A stretch of DNA of 64,000 bases, from positions 3,472,001 to 3,536,000 of the forward strand of contig NZ_CP082275.1 of assembly GCF_023746615.1 (NCBI RefSeq), given 5' to 3'. How positions within the stretch are numbered: the stretch's first letter is position 1; each line of letters starts with the position of its first letter. Of the stretch, positions 17,646-26,904 are shown one piece after another. The stretch comes from Grimontia kaedaensis (GTDB lineage: Bacteria > Pseudomonadota > Gammaproteobacteria > Enterobacterales > Vibrionaceae). Both the position numbers and the translations under genes were made by a program. The notes beneath the pieces were generated by a model, which had not been told where the DNA came from, ran no database searches, and saw only the letters and a program-made list of their open reading frames with translations.

Positions 17646-18617
17646 TTAGGCTCGCCCGACCGGAAAAGCAATCACCTCATCGATGTGGGTTTTGCCTAAA
17701 GCCAGCATGATCAGACGATCGATACCCAACGCAACACCTGCGCAATCCGGCAAGCCATGACGAATCGCTCCAATCAGATGATGATCGATAGGTTGGGCTT
17801 GCAGCCCCATCTTTTCGCGCTTGCGGTTATCTTCTTCAAAACGGGCCAATTGCTCGTCGGCGTTGTCCAGTTCATAGAAACCGTTCGCGAGCTCAATACC
17901 TTTAAAGTAGACCTCGAAGCGCGCCGCCACGCGATTATCGTCTTCACACACTCGCGCCAGTGCCGCCTGTGATGCCGGGAAGTTGTAAACGAAAGCCGGA
18001 ACAGTATGGCCAATTTTCTCTTCAACACCAACGCTGAATAAAAGTTGCAGCAAGGTGTCGCGGTCTTCTTCCGGATCGGCGATATCAGACAATCCCAGTG
18101 GTGCAGCCGCTGCCTTCAACTCGTCCATCGAGCCTTCTAGCGGGCAGACACCGAGCACCTTGATGAACGCTTCCTGATATGTCATTCGCTCTGCATCGCC
18201 AACGCCCAGAATCAGTTGGAGCAAGGCATCCATTTCATCCATCAATGCATGATGGTCAAAGCCTGGACGGTACCATTCCAGCATGGTGAACTCAGGGTTG
18301 TGGTTTCGCCCCGTTTCTTCGTTACGAAACGCTTTATTGATTTGGTAGATAGCCCCACTCCCCGCCGCCAGCAGGCGTTTCATGTGGAACTCAGGGCTGG
18401 TCATCATGTAAAGCGGGATACCCTTGGCAAAGCCCGGACCGACAAATTCCGTCTTGAAGGTGTGCAGATGAAAATCCGTCACCGTCGCCTGACTCATGGC
18501 TGGCGTGTCCACTTCCAGCACATCACGATCGGCAAAAAAGCCGCGAATATTGCTCACCAGTTTGGCTCTGGCTTTCAGGGTTTCAATTTCTGCGGTGGGA
18601 CGCCATTCAAGGGTCAT
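17646..18617 (-). CDS. epmA: EpmA, EF-P--(R)-beta-lysine ligase
   Basis: A 323-residue paralogue of the class II lysyl-tRNA synthetase catalytic core that attaches (R)-beta-lysine to EF-P. It lacks the anticodon-binding domain, as is usual for this family. Visible motifs are motif 2 (FRNEETGRNHNPEFTMLEWY, about residues 98-117) and motif 3 (GVALGIDRLIMLALG near the C-terminus). I start at ATG 18617; a GTG nine bases upstream is possible. Its partners epmB and efp are about 6 kb away in this window. Confidence 0.95.
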   Translation of the reverse strand: MTLEWRPTAEIETLKARAKLVSNIRGFFADRDVLEVDTPAMSQATVTDFHLHTFKTEFVGPGFAKGIPLYMMTSPEFHMKRLLAAGSGAIYQINKAFRNEETGRNHNPEFTMLEWYRPGFDHHALMDEMDALLQLILGVGDAERMTYQEAFIKVLGVCPLEGSMDELKAAAAPLGLSDIADPEEDRDTLLQLLFSVGVEEKIGHTVPAFVYNFPASQAALARVCEDDNRVAARFEVYFKGIELANGFYELDNADEQLARFEEDNRKREKMGLQAQPIDHHLIGAIRHGLPDCAGVALGIDRLIMLALGKTHIDEVIAFPVGRA

Positions 18618-19078
18618 TGCTATCACTCAATCTCATTATGACTGGCGGCATTTTAGCTTTCGCGAAGCGTGATAGAAACCCGTGCTTTTATCAGCCTAAG
18701 AAATGCCTTTTCTGTCCTTTCATTCAAGCGACTGAACTAGCGCAATAAAAGCGCAAAACCTCTTTCGATAACCATTCTCATTTTCACCATTTTTCCTTTT
18801 TAAAAGAGAGAGTTAAATTGCATGCAGCGATCACAGATTTTACGTGTCAGAAACAAGAGAAAACGACGCGCAACCTCTGTTTAACAAGGTGATTTCTTCC
18901 TGTCTAACAACCTGGATCACAAATCTACTGCTCTGGCTTTTTAGAAGGCAGAAACTCGGAACAAATACCCTTTCAGGTCAAAATTTACGGGATTTAACTT
19001 TAATAAGATGGGGAAAGTTTTTGAGTTAGATGCACGGTTAGCATCTTTACATTTTTAACAACCCTCCGGAGGATAGCT
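18618..19078. other. Intergenic region before frdABCD
   Basis: A 461-base AT-rich gap between the divergent epmA and frdA genes. It should carry the frd promoter and its oxygen and fumarate control. I looked for an FNR site (TTGAT-N4-ATCAA) and a full CRP palindrome and found no convincing match. A ribosome-binding site GGAGG at 19068-19072 precedes the frdA GTG. The short reading frame at 18844-19029 has no recognisable features. Confidence 0.6.
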
Positions 19079-20890
19079 GTGAAAACCATTACCACAGATA
19101 TCGCTGTTATTGGCGCGGGCGGTGCAGGTCTTCGTACTGCAATTGCTGCTGCAGAAGCAAACCCAGAGCTGGAAATCGCTTTGGTTTCCAAAGTTTACCC
19201 AATGCGTTCCCACACGGTGGCCGCAGAAGGTGGCTCCGCCGCTGTCATCAAGGATGAGGATAGTCTCGACAACCACTTCAACGATACCGTTGGCGGTGGT
19301 GACTGGCTATGTGAACAGGACGTTGTTGAATATTTCGTAGAAAACGCGACTCGCGAAATGGTTCAGTTGGAGCAATGGGGTTGCCCATGGAGCCGCAAGG
19401 AAAACGGTGACGTAAACGTACGTCGCTTCGGCGGTATGAAGGTTGAGCGCACCTGGTTTGCCGCAGATAAAACCGGCTTCCACATGCTGCACACCCTGTT
19501 CCAGACATCGATCAAATACCCACAAATCAAGCGTCTCGACGAGTATTTCGTCGTTGACCTGCTGGTTGTCGACAATGAAGTACAAGGCCTTATCGCCATT
19601 CACATGGCGGAAGGCGAACTGGTCTGCATTAAAGCGAAATCTGTCGTACTGGCAACTGGTGGTGCGGGTCGTGTTTACAACTGCAACACCAACGGCGGTA
19701 TCGTGACTGGCGACGGCATGGCGATGGCTTTCCGTCACGGTGTGGCACTGCGCGACATGGAGTTCGTTCAATATCACCCAACGGGCCTACCAGGCACCGG
19801 TATTCTGATGACAGAAGGCTGCCGTGGTGAAGGCGGTATCATCGTCAACAAGAACGGCTACCGTTACCTGCAAGATTATGGCATGGGCCCGGAAACTCCG
19901 GTTGGTCAGCCAAAGAACAAATACATGGAACTGGGCCCGCGTGACAAAGTGTCGCAAGCGTTCTGGCACGAGCAACAAAAAGGCAACACCATCAAGCACC
20001 CACTGGGTGACATGGTTCACCTTGACCTTCGCCACCTGGGTGAAGAGTACCTCAAGGAACGTCTGCCGTTTATCTGTGAGCTGGCAAAAGCATACGTGAA
20101 TGTCGACCCAGCCAAAGAGCCAATCCCAATTCGTCCTACCGTACATTACACCATGGGTGGTATCGAAACCGATTCCCGTACTGAAACCAGCATTAAGGGT
20201 CTGTTTGCGGTGGGTGAATGTTCTTCTGTCGGCCTGCACGGCGCGAACCGTCTGGGCTCAAACTCACTGGCAGAACTGGTGGTCTTTGGCCGCGTAGCCG
20301 GTGAAGGTGCCGCTGACCGTGCTGCTGAATTCAAAGGCTGGGACGAAGCTGAAATCGCAAATCAGATGGAAGCAGTGAAAGCTCGCATCGATGTGCTGAT
20401 GTCTCAAGAAGGCGATGAGAACTGGGCGGAAATCCGCACTGAAATGGGTCATACCATGGAAGCGGGTTGTGGTATCTACCGCCGCGAAGATCTGATGCAA
20501 GAGACCATCAACAAGCTGGCTGAGCTGAAAGAACGCTACAAGCGCATCAGCATCAAAGACAAGGGCAAGGTGTTCAACACTGACCTGCTGTATGCGATTG
20601 AAGTGGGCTACGGTCTGGAAGTTGCTGAAGCCATGGCGCACTCCGCCGTGCTTCGCCGTGAATCCCGCGGTGCACACCAGCGTTTAGATGACGGCTGCAC
20701 CGAGCGTGATGACCAGAACTTCCTGAAGCACTCACTGGCGTTCTATAACCCAGAAGGTGCACCAACCATTAAATACAGTGACGTAAAAATCACCAAGTCT
20801 CAGCCAAAAGCACGTCTTTACGGCGCCGCTGCAGAAGAAGCTGAAGCAGCAGCGAAGAAGGCTGAAAAAGCAGAGAAGGAGCAGGCATAA
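19079..20890 (+). CDS. frdA: FrdA, fumarate reductase flavoprotein subunit
   Basis: The 603-residue catalytic subunit of the quinol:fumarate reductase, which reduces fumarate to succinate in anaerobic respiration. The FAD-binding Rossmann motif GAGGAGLRTAIAA is at about 12-24, and the covalent flavin His is in SHTVAAEGGSAA (about residue 45). The active-site and capping segments GGIETDSRTETSIKGLFAVGEC and HGANRLGSNSLAELVVFGR are intact. The start is GTG, with GGAGG six bases upstream. It is the first of four genes, and its stop overlaps the frdB start by one base. The C-terminal tail is Ala/Glu/Lys-rich. Confidence 0.98.
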   Translation: MKTITTDIAVIGAGGAGLRTAIAAAEANPELEIALVSKVYPMRSHTVAAEGGSAAVIKDEDSLDNHFNDTVGGGDWLCEQDVVEYFVENATREMVQLEQWGCPWSRKENGDVNVRRFGGMKVERTWFAADKTGFHMLHTLFQTSIKYPQIKRLDEYFVVDLLVVDNEVQGLIAIHMAEGELVCIKAKSVVLATGGAGRVYNCNTNGGIVTGDGMAMAFRHGVALRDMEFVQYHPTGLPGTGILMTEGCRGEGGIIVNKNGYRYLQDYGMGPETPVGQPKNKYMELGPRDKVSQAFWHEQQKGNTIKHPLGDMVHLDLRHLGEEYLKERLPFICELAKAYVNVDPAKEPIPIRPTVHYTMGGIETDSRTETSIKGLFAVGECSSVGLHGANRLGSNSLAELVVFGRVAGEGAADRAAEFKGWDEAEIANQMEAVKARIDVLMSQEGDENWAEIRTEMGHTMEAGCGIYRREDLMQETINKLAELKERYKRISIKDKGKVFNTDLLYAIEVGYGLEVAEAMAHSAVLRRESRGAHQRLDDGCTERDDQNFLKHSLAFYNPEGAPTIKYSDVKITKSQPKARLYGAAAEEAEAAAKKAEKAEKEQA

Positions 20891-21645
20891 TGTCAGCAAA
20901 CCGCATTCAGAAAGTCAGCATTCTTCGCTACGACCCATCAAAAGATGACGAACCTCGTCTGCAAACGTTCGACGTGCCATTTGATGAAACCATGTCTGTA
21001 CTGGACGCGTTGGGTTACATCAAAGATCACCTGGACAAAGATCTGTCTTACCGCTGGTCTTGCCGCATGGCGATCTGTGGTTCGTGCGGCATCATGGTCA
21101 ACAAAGTGCCAAAGCTGGCATGTAAAGCCTTCCTGCGTGATTACCCAGACGGTGTAACCATCGAGCCACTGGCGAACTTCCCTATCGAGAAAGATTTGAT
21201 TGTCGACATGACGCCGTTCATCGAGCGTCTTGAAGCCATCAAGCCTTACATCATTGGTAATGACCGTACACCGGAAGATGGTCCGAACAACCAGACGCCT
21301 GAGCAAATGGCGCGCTACAAACAGTTCGCTGGCTGCATCAACTGTGGTCTGTGTTATGCGGCATGTCCGCAGTTTGGTCTGAACCCTGAGTTCATTGGCC
21401 CTGCCGCGCTGACACTGGCCCACCGCTACAACCTCGACAGCCGTGATAATGGCGCTGCTGAGCGTATGAAGCTGATTAACGGCGAAAACGGCGCTTGGGG
21501 TTGTACCTTCGTGGGTTACTGCTCTGAAGTGTGTCCGAAGAACGTTGACCCGGCAGGCGCGGTAAACCAAGGCAAGATCGCATCGTCACAAGACTTCGTG
21601 ATCGCAATGCTCAAGCCAGATGGCTCCATGAAAGTGGAGGCTTAA
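20890..21645 (+). CDS. frdB: FrdB, fumarate reductase iron-sulfur subunit
   Basis: The 251-residue electron-transfer subunit. The N-terminal plant-type ferredoxin domain has the 2Fe-2S ligands (CRMAICGSCG ... C, about residues 57-78). The C-terminal domain has the 4Fe-4S and 3Fe-4S motifs (CINCGLCYAACP at about 149-160 and CSEVCPKNVDP at about 210-220). It passes electrons from the membrane quinol site to the FAD of FrdA. Its start overlaps the frdA stop by one base, so the two are coupled. Confidence 0.98.
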   Translation: MSANRIQKVSILRYDPSKDDEPRLQTFDVPFDETMSVLDALGYIKDHLDKDLSYRWSCRMAICGSCGIMVNKVPKLACKAFLRDYPDGVTIEPLANFPIEKDLIVDMTPFIERLEAIKPYIIGNDRTPEDGPNNQTPEQMARYKQFAGCINCGLCYAACPQFGLNPEFIGPAALTLAHRYNLDSRDNGAAERMKLINGENGAWGCTFVGYCSEVCPKNVDPAGAVNQGKIASSQDFVIAMLKPDGSMKVEA

Positions 21646-21647
21646 GG

Positions 21648-22031
21648 ATGTCTAACCGTAAACCTTACGTTCGTGAAATGAAGCGTACCTGGTGGAAAGA
21701 CCATCCTTTCTACCGCATGTACATGGTGCGTGAAGCCACTGTGCTTCCGCTGATTTTCTTCACCCTGTGCCTGACTTTCGGTTTAGGCAGTCTGGTCGTT
21801 GGCGAAGCGGCATGGAATGGTTGGTTGTCATTCATGGCAAACCCTGTGGTTATCGCGATCAACATCGTGGCACTCGCGGGTAGCCTGTTCCACGCACAGA
21901 CTTTCTTCAGCATGATGCCGCAAGTGATGCCTATCCGCATCGGTGGAAAGTTGCTGGATAAGAAAGTGATCGTTCTGACGCAGTGGGCTGCTGTTGCAGT
22001 GATTTCTGCTGTCATTCTGTTTCTGGTTTAA
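21648..22031 (+). CDS. frdC: FrdC, fumarate reductase membrane anchor
   Basis: A 127-residue protein with three transmembrane helices that anchors FrdAB and forms part of the menaquinol site. The N-terminal RKPYVREMKRTWW motif is characteristic of FrdC. It starts two bases after the frdB stop. Confidence 0.96.
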   Translation: MSNRKPYVREMKRTWWKDHPFYRMYMVREATVLPLIFFTLCLTFGLGSLVVGEAAWNGWLSFMANPVVIAINIVALAGSLFHAQTFFSMMPQVMPIRIGGKLLDKKVIVLTQWAAVAVISAVILFLV

Positions 22032-22055
22032 CCCCGACATCTGAGGAGATTTAAC

Positions 22056-22418
22056 GTGGTAGATTTGAATCCAAAACGTTCTGACGAACCGGTATGGTGG
22101 GGTCTGTTTGGTGCAGGCGGCTCATGGTTTGCAATGATCACCCCTGTGACCATTCTGGTTCTAGGCATCATGGCACCAATGGGCATGCTGGATGCAGAAG
22201 CATTGAGCTATGAGCGCGTGACAGGTTTTGTCACCAGCTTCATCGGCGCACTGTTCACCATCGGTACTCTTTCTCTGCCAATGTGGCATGCAATGCACCG
22301 CCTACACCATGGTATGCACGATCTGAAATTCCACACTGGTACCGCAGGCAAAGTCGCCTGTTACGCCACGGCATTTTTGATCAGCGCCCTGTCTGTTATC
22401 TTCATTTTCATGATTTAA
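22056..22418 (+). CDS. frdD: FrdD, fumarate reductase membrane anchor
   Basis: A 120-residue protein with three transmembrane helices, the second membrane anchor of the complex. The RSDEPVWWGLFGAGG start and the MHRLHHGMHDL segment fit the family. It starts with GTG, preceded by GAGGAGA seven bases upstream. Confidence 0.96.
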   Translation: MVDLNPKRSDEPVWWGLFGAGGSWFAMITPVTILVLGIMAPMGMLDAEALSYERVTGFVTSFIGALFTIGTLSLPMWHAMHRLHHGMHDLKFHTGTAGKVACYATAFLISALSVIFIFMI

Positions 22419-22434
22419 CAGCCAGTAAAACGAG

Positions 22435-22462
22435 AAAAAGGGAGCATTTGCTCCCTTTTTGT
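22435..22462 (+). terminator. Intrinsic terminator after frdD
   Basis: The stem AAGGGAGC / GCTCCCTT with a 4-base loop is followed by a T-run. It ends the frd operon, and the A-run on its other side could also serve the convergent SPFH gene. Confidence 0.85.
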
Positions 22463-22489
22463 TTACCTAGGCTCTATTGAAATAGACCT

Positions 22490-23899
22490 TTATTGCTGAA
22501 CTTTCTGCATGGCTTCGGTTTTTTCCATCATTCCCAGTGCCCCAAGACCAGTGATCACATCAAGGTTGGTCGTCATCTTTCCGCCATCACCGCCACCAAA
22601 GTAATGCTTTGGCACTTCCACTTTGAAGTCTTTCAGGTTGTGATAAAGCGACGTAGAAATATCACGGTTAAGCTCTGCCAGATACACATCGCGGTTTGCA
22701 CCATAGGCATCATACTTGGCTTTCAATATGGCCGCCTCCGCTTCACCTTTAGCCAGAATCGCTAGAGCTTCGAATTCCGCAGCCTTCGCGTTAGCTTGTT
22801 GAATCGCAAGGTTGGCTTCGGCAATCGCCAACTCTTTGGATTTCTCCACTTCCGCCAATTGCTTGGTTTTCTCTACCTCAACAATCTCACGCTTGGCAAT
22901 TTGCTGCGCAACCGCTACCTCTTTTTGTTGGGCGATCACCGCCAGCTCTTTAGTACGCTGTGCATCCTGTACTTCACGGGTACGTTGGATTTCTTTACGA
23001 AGCTGCTCAGTTTCTGCTTGCGCCTTCGAGGTTTCCTGCTCCTGAATCGCGCGGATACGATCCGCGACCAGTCGTTTCTTATCAGCTAACAATTGGTCTA
23101 ACTGCTTTTCCGGCTGCGGGTCGCCGATGGTGACCTGAGTGACATGAATACCATATTGCTGCAACGGGTTATCCTGTCGGATTGGCTGACCACTCGCATC
23201 ACGTACAGGTACGGTTTTCCAGACCAATTGTTGGGTGCGTTGCAGCTTGTTGGCATCAGATTGATCCAAACCAACAGGTGCCAAATCCAACTCTTCTACT
23301 TCAACCTGACGACGCTCGGTCAAATAGATACCCTCACGAAGCTGATCGCCAAGCTTGGATTTGAATTGGTTCAGTCCGCCCTGGAAGAATTCCTCTCCCG
23401 TGTACTGGGTTGCCGTGATCACCGTGACGTTCCGTGCGTTTTTGACTAACAAAGCATCAATCAGGTTGCTGTTGTTACGAAACTCTCGGTGCATTTTCTT
23501 CACGGCTTCCGGATCATTGCTCAGCTTGAAGCGGTAAGTCACCGGGATTTGGCCGATGTAAGTATCCGCAAAGCGCACCTGCACTGGATCAAGACGCTGG
23601 TAGAAATCTTCACCTGCATTGTTACCGAATGACACAGTGATCACTTGATCGTATTGTGTAATCTTCGAAAGAAACGGCATCCGAAAGTGAATACCCGGCT
23701 CGGTAAATACATCCAGCTCACCTGTCATATTGTTCTGGTGAACATAGGTGTAGCCTGCATCTGTCATCAATACTGAGCTATTAATTGTCAGTCCCAACCC
23801 GAGCAGCGGTATACCAATAATCGCTGCTTTGAGACCTGTTCTAGCCAACTGACGTCTTTCTTCCATTTTTAAACCCTGTCCTAGATTCTTAGTGTCCAT
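22490..23899 (-). CDS. SPFH/band-7 domain protein with long coiled coil
   Basis: A 469-residue membrane-anchored member of the SPFH superfamily that is not HflK, HflC or a standard stomatin. I start at the ATG at 23899, which has AAGGA upstream. One hydrophobic segment (about residues 25-45) is followed by the SPFH domain (about 50-245) and a long charged coiled coil (about 265-390, rich in Glu, Lys, Gln and Ala). A Gly/Asp-rich patch (GGGDGGK) and a short C-terminal tail end it. Such proteins organise membrane microdomains or scaffolds. The partner is unknown, and no operon partner lies beside it. Confidence 0.8.
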   Translation of the reverse strand: MDTKNLGQGLKMEERRQLARTGLKAAIIGIPLLGLGLTINSSVLMTDAGYTYVHQNNMTGELDVFTEPGIHFRMPFLSKITQYDQVITVSFGNNAGEDFYQRLDPVQVRFADTYIGQIPVTYRFKLSNDPEAVKKMHREFRNNSNLIDALLVKNARNVTVITATQYTGEEFFQGGLNQFKSKLGDQLREGIYLTERRQVEVEELDLAPVGLDQSDANKLQRTQQLVWKTVPVRDASGQPIRQDNPLQQYGIHVTQVTIGDPQPEKQLDQLLADKKRLVADRIRAIQEQETSKAQAETEQLRKEIQRTREVQDAQRTKELAVIAQQKEVAVAQQIAKREIVEVEKTKQLAEVEKSKELAIAEANLAIQQANAKAAEFEALAILAKGEAEAAILKAKYDAYGANRDVYLAELNRDISTSLYHNLKDFKVEVPKHYFGGGDGGKMTTNLDVITGLGALGMMEKTEAMQKVQQ

Positions 23900-24122
23900 A
23901 TTCTTTTCCTTCTTATTTGCTGATTGATGAATAAAGCGGTATGGCTTTTGGGCCAAAGTGAATAACTACTCATCACTAGCGGGAATAAATGTAACAAAAA
24001 ACTTAAAACAGGAATATTCGAAACATTAACCTTATTTATTCGGTTTTAACGAAATATAACGATGAGGAATGATAGAAGGGTGTTTGCGAAGATAAATTGG
24101 AATTTACAGGGCTCTGATACGC

Positions 24123-24150
24123 AAAAAGCGCCCCGAAGGACGCTTTTCAG
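24123..24150 (-). terminator. Terminator after efp
   Basis: The stem AAAAGCG / CGCTTTT, extended imperfectly by CC/GG, lies just after the efp stop codon, with A and T runs at its ends. Confidence 0.65.
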
Positions 24151-24165
24151 CATAGAAGTAATAAA

Positions 24166-24732
24166 TTACTTCACGCGGCTGACGTATTCACCTGAGCGAG
24201 TGTCAACTTTGATCACTTCGCCGATTTGGATGAACAGAGGTACACGCACAACTGCGCCAGTGATCAGAGTTGCTGGCTTACCACCGGTACCCTGAGTATC
24301 GCCTTTCAGACCTGGGTCAGTTTCAGTCACTTCCAACTCAACAAAGTTTGGTGGAGTCACTGCGATTGGGTTGCCGTTCCACAGAGTCAGGGTACAACGA
24401 TCGTTCTCTTTCAACCATTTGATATTTTCGCTTACTGCTTTCTCGTCAGCCGCGATTTGCTCAAATGATTCTGAGTTCATGAAATGCCAGAACTCACCGT
24501 CGGTGTACAGGTAGTCCAGTTCCATATCGATAACGTCAGCAGCTTCAACAGAGTCGCCAGACTTGAAAGTCTTCTCCAGCACTTTGCCAGAAAGCAATTT
24601 GCGGATTTTCACGCGGTTGAACGCTTGGCCTTTACCTGGCTTAACGAACTCGTTTTCGATAATGACACAAGGCTCGTTATCGAGCATAATTTTCATTCCG
24701 CCGCGGAATTCATTGGTGCTAAAAGACGCCAT
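24166..24732 (-). CDS. efp: Efp, elongation factor P
   Basis: A 188-residue three-domain translation factor that rescues ribosomes stalled at polyproline. The modified lysine is Lys34, in the loop PGKGQA, the site of beta-lysylation by EpmA. This fits the presence of epmA and epmB in this window. I use the ATG at 24732, preceded by AAGAGGA five bases upstream; a longer upstream frame is not supported. It diverges from epmB with only 34 bases between start codons, so the promoters overlap the neighbouring coding sequences. Confidence 0.98.
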   Translation of the reverse strand: MASFSTNEFRGGMKIMLDNEPCVIIENEFVKPGKGQAFNRVKIRKLLSGKVLEKTFKSGDSVEAADVIDMELDYLYTDGEFWHFMNSESFEQIAADEKAVSENIKWLKENDRCTLTLWNGNPIAVTPPNFVELEVTETDPGLKGDTQGTGGKPATLITGAVVRVPLFIQIGEVIKVDTRSGEYVSRVK

Positions 24733-24766
24733 GTCTATCCTCTTAACATCTTCGAAGTTGTCATAA

Positions 24767-25789
24767 ATGCCGGACATAATAACCCGAAATGCGCCTTCTG
24801 TTGAGCAAAACTGGCTCAAAGAAATGGCAAATGCTGTCTCAGATCCTCAAAAGCTTCTGCAACAGCTTGATATAGAGCCTTCCGCATGGACGCCTGGCTT
24901 CAGCGCGCGTGAACTATTTTCCCAGCGCGTGCCACAAAGCTTCATCAATCGCATGGAAAAAGGTAACCCACATGACCCTCTGCTGCGTCAAGTGTTGCCA
25001 GTGATTGAAGAGTTCGAAGAAGTCAGTGGTTTCACCACAGATCCACTTGAAGAGCAGGACAATACAGTTCCAGGTCTGCTGCACAAATACAAAAACCGCG
25101 TGCTGATGATTGTTAAGGGTGGTTGCGCGATTAATTGCCGCTATTGTTTCCGTCGTCATTTCCCGTATGAAGACAATAAAGGCGGGAAAGACGTCTGGCG
25201 CGAAGCGATCACTTACTTACAGCAGCATCCGGAAGTGGATGAAGTCATCCTTTCAGGTGGCGACCCACTAATGGCAAAAGATCACGAACTGCAATGGCTG
25301 ATTGAAGCCATAGAGTCTGTACCGCATATCAAACGTCTTCGTATCCACACACGTTTACCTGTCGTTATTCCATCGCGAGTGACGTTAGCACTTACTCACA
25401 TGCTTGAGTCATCAAGGCTTGGTGTGGTGCTGGTTACCCATATCAACCATGCTAACGAGATTGACGACGAGCTCCGTGCATCGATGGAGAAGCTGAAGCA
25501 AGCAGGCGTTACTCTCTTAAACCAAGGTGTGTTGCTCCGTGGCGTGAATGATTCTGTAGAAGCATTGAAAAACCTGAGCAACAGCTTGTTTGATACAGGT
25601 ATCTTGCCTTATTACCTGCATGTACTGGATAAGGTAAAAGGGGCTGCGCATTTTCTGGTTGACGACGACGAAGCCAAAAAGCTGATGTCTGGCCTTATCA
25701 AAGAGGTCTCTGGCTACATGGTGCCACGCCTGACCCGTGAGATCGGCGGACGCGATAGTAAAACACCACTAGACCTTCACCTTGAGTGA
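24767..25789 (+). CDS. epmB: EpmB, EF-P lysine 2,3-aminomutase
   Basis: A 340-residue radical-SAM enzyme that makes (R)-beta-lysine for EF-P modification. The radical-SAM cluster motif CAINCRYC is at about residues 123-130. The PLP-linked lysine 2,3-aminomutase family features follow: the VILSGGDPL segment, RIHTRLPVVIPSR, and the GVNDS and LPYYLHVLDKVKGAAHF blocks. It lies divergently from efp, its functional target. Confidence 0.96.
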   Translation: MPDIITRNAPSVEQNWLKEMANAVSDPQKLLQQLDIEPSAWTPGFSARELFSQRVPQSFINRMEKGNPHDPLLRQVLPVIEEFEEVSGFTTDPLEEQDNTVPGLLHKYKNRVLMIVKGGCAINCRYCFRRHFPYEDNKGGKDVWREAITYLQQHPEVDEVILSGGDPLMAKDHELQWLIEAIESVPHIKRLRIHTRLPVVIPSRVTLALTHMLESSRLGVVLVTHINHANEIDDELRASMEKLKQAGVTLLNQGVLLRGVNDSVEALKNLSNSLFDTGILPYYLHVLDKVKGAAHFLVDDDEAKKLMSGLIKEVSGYMVPRLTREIGGRDSKTPLDLHLE

Positions 25790-25884
25790 TAAAAGTAAGC
25801 AATCACCAACTAAAAAACTGCTTGCTTAGCAGTCAGTTGCAAGCAATGATGAAAAGTCCCTCTGGCATTACCTAAGGAGTGACT

Positions 25885-26379
25885 ATGCCTGTAAGTGTTC
25901 GTCCTGTAGAACCTCGCGATATTCCTGCTATTCAGCAACTTTATACCTGCCCGAAAGCACAAGCTGGCACACTGCAAATGCCACTACCATCGCTCGCGAT
26001 GTGGGAAAAGCGACTCAATAATATACCGGATGACATTTACTGCCTGGTCGCAGAAGAGGATGGGGGGATAGTTGGTCAATTAGGCTTTGAAGCCAACCGT
26101 AAAGGACGAAGACGCCATGTCGGACAATTTGGCATGGCCGTGCATGACGAGCACACCGGAAAAGGCGTCGCCAGCGCATTGCTTACTGCAATGATAGACT
26201 TGGCGGACAACTGGCTGAACCTGCGCCGAATCGAGTTAACCGTTTATAGTGACAATGAAGCTGCCATTGCCTTGTATCAAAAATTTGGTTTTAGGCAGGA
26301 AGGTGTCGCGGTTGATTACGCGTTCCGAAATGGAAAATACGTCGATGCGCTTTTTATGGCACGCCTGAACACCCAATAA
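25885..26379 (+). CDS. GNAT-family N-acetyltransferase
   Basis: A 164-residue GNAT acetyltransferase. The acetyl-CoA binding motif A is visible (FGMAVHDEHTGKGVASALL, about residues 81-99), then the motif B region (NEAAIALYQKFGFRQEG). I start at ATG 25885, which has AAGGAG five bases upstream; the GTG at 25879 overlaps that site. The substrate is unknown; the fold resembles RimI- and YhhY-type enzymes that acetylate amino acids or proteins. It is alone between epmB and a convergent yggL. Confidence 0.85.
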   Translation: MPVSVRPVEPRDIPAIQQLYTCPKAQAGTLQMPLPSLAMWEKRLNNIPDDIYCLVAEEDGGIVGQLGFEANRKGRRRHVGQFGMAVHDEHTGKGVASALLTAMIDLADNWLNLRRIELTVYSDNEAAIALYQKFGFRQEGVAVDYAFRNGKYVDALFMARLNTQ

Positions 26380-26392
26380 TCCAAGAAGACAT

Positions 26393-26420
26393 AGAGATCC
26401 GGTCATCCGGATCCTTTTGT
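26393..26420. terminator. Hairpin between the GNAT gene and yggL
   Basis: The arms GATCCGG and CCGGATC form a stem with a 4-base loop, followed by TTTTG. It lies between convergent genes and is a moderate terminator candidate. Confidence 0.5.
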
Positions 26421-26425
26421 TTTAA

Positions 26426-26764
26426 TTAATCAACAAACTCCAGTTGATGGAGATCGACAAGCGGCCCCAACTCCAACAACTCCACTTCATTTCGCTCTTC
26501 AATCCATGTTTTGACGGATTCTCTATCCTGCTCAGTCGCAGAACCATATCTGAGAGCGGAACCTATAACCAGCTCGATATCACTCATACCCCCACCGCCA
26601 ACAAGCAGATGCCTGGATTCAGCAAAGTCGGCCAGAGACTCTATAAAAGCATCTAACTCTTCATCACTTTCTGTATTTAGCTTCAGACCGACCACAAAGC
26701 CAAAAACTGCAAATTCATCCAGATACAATTTCTTTCTCAATCGCTTAGAACGTTGTGATGGCAT
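26426..26764 (-). CDS. yggL: YggL family 50S-binding protein (DUF469)
   Basis: A 112-residue small acidic protein of the YggL/DUF469 family. The RSKRLRKKLYLDEFAVFGF start and the central GGGG motif (VGGGGMSDIE) match the family. Members associate with the 50S subunit; the function is not well known. It is convergent with the GNAT gene. Confidence 0.9.
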   Translation of the reverse strand: MPSQRSKRLRKKLYLDEFAVFGFVVGLKLNTESDEELDAFIESLADFAESRHLLVGGGGMSDIELVIGSALRYGSATEQDRESVKTWIEERNEVELLELGPLVDLHQLEFVD

Positions 26765-26904
26765 GGCTTAGATCCCTGTCAGATAACAAGTGCTGACAGT
26801 GTAGAAGTAAGTCGAGAGATTGTCGGTAATAGAGGTGAAAAACGGGAGAAAAAACGCTTTTCCTGTAGATAGGCGGCAAGAGATGTCTTGCCGCAGGGTA
26901 TAGG

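Noticed and set aside
18844..19029. A 61-residue frame upstream of frdA.
   Set aside because: No start signal or family pattern; probably part of the frd promoter region.
18618..19078. FNR site upstream of frdA, expected for an anaerobic operon.
   Set aside because: No TTGAT-N4-ATCAA match was found, so none is called. A degenerate site may exist.
19307..19777. Long frame on the opposite strand of frdA, and similar ones opposite frdB, aspA and groEL.
   Set aside because: They are shadows of strongly biased codons in highly expressed genes.
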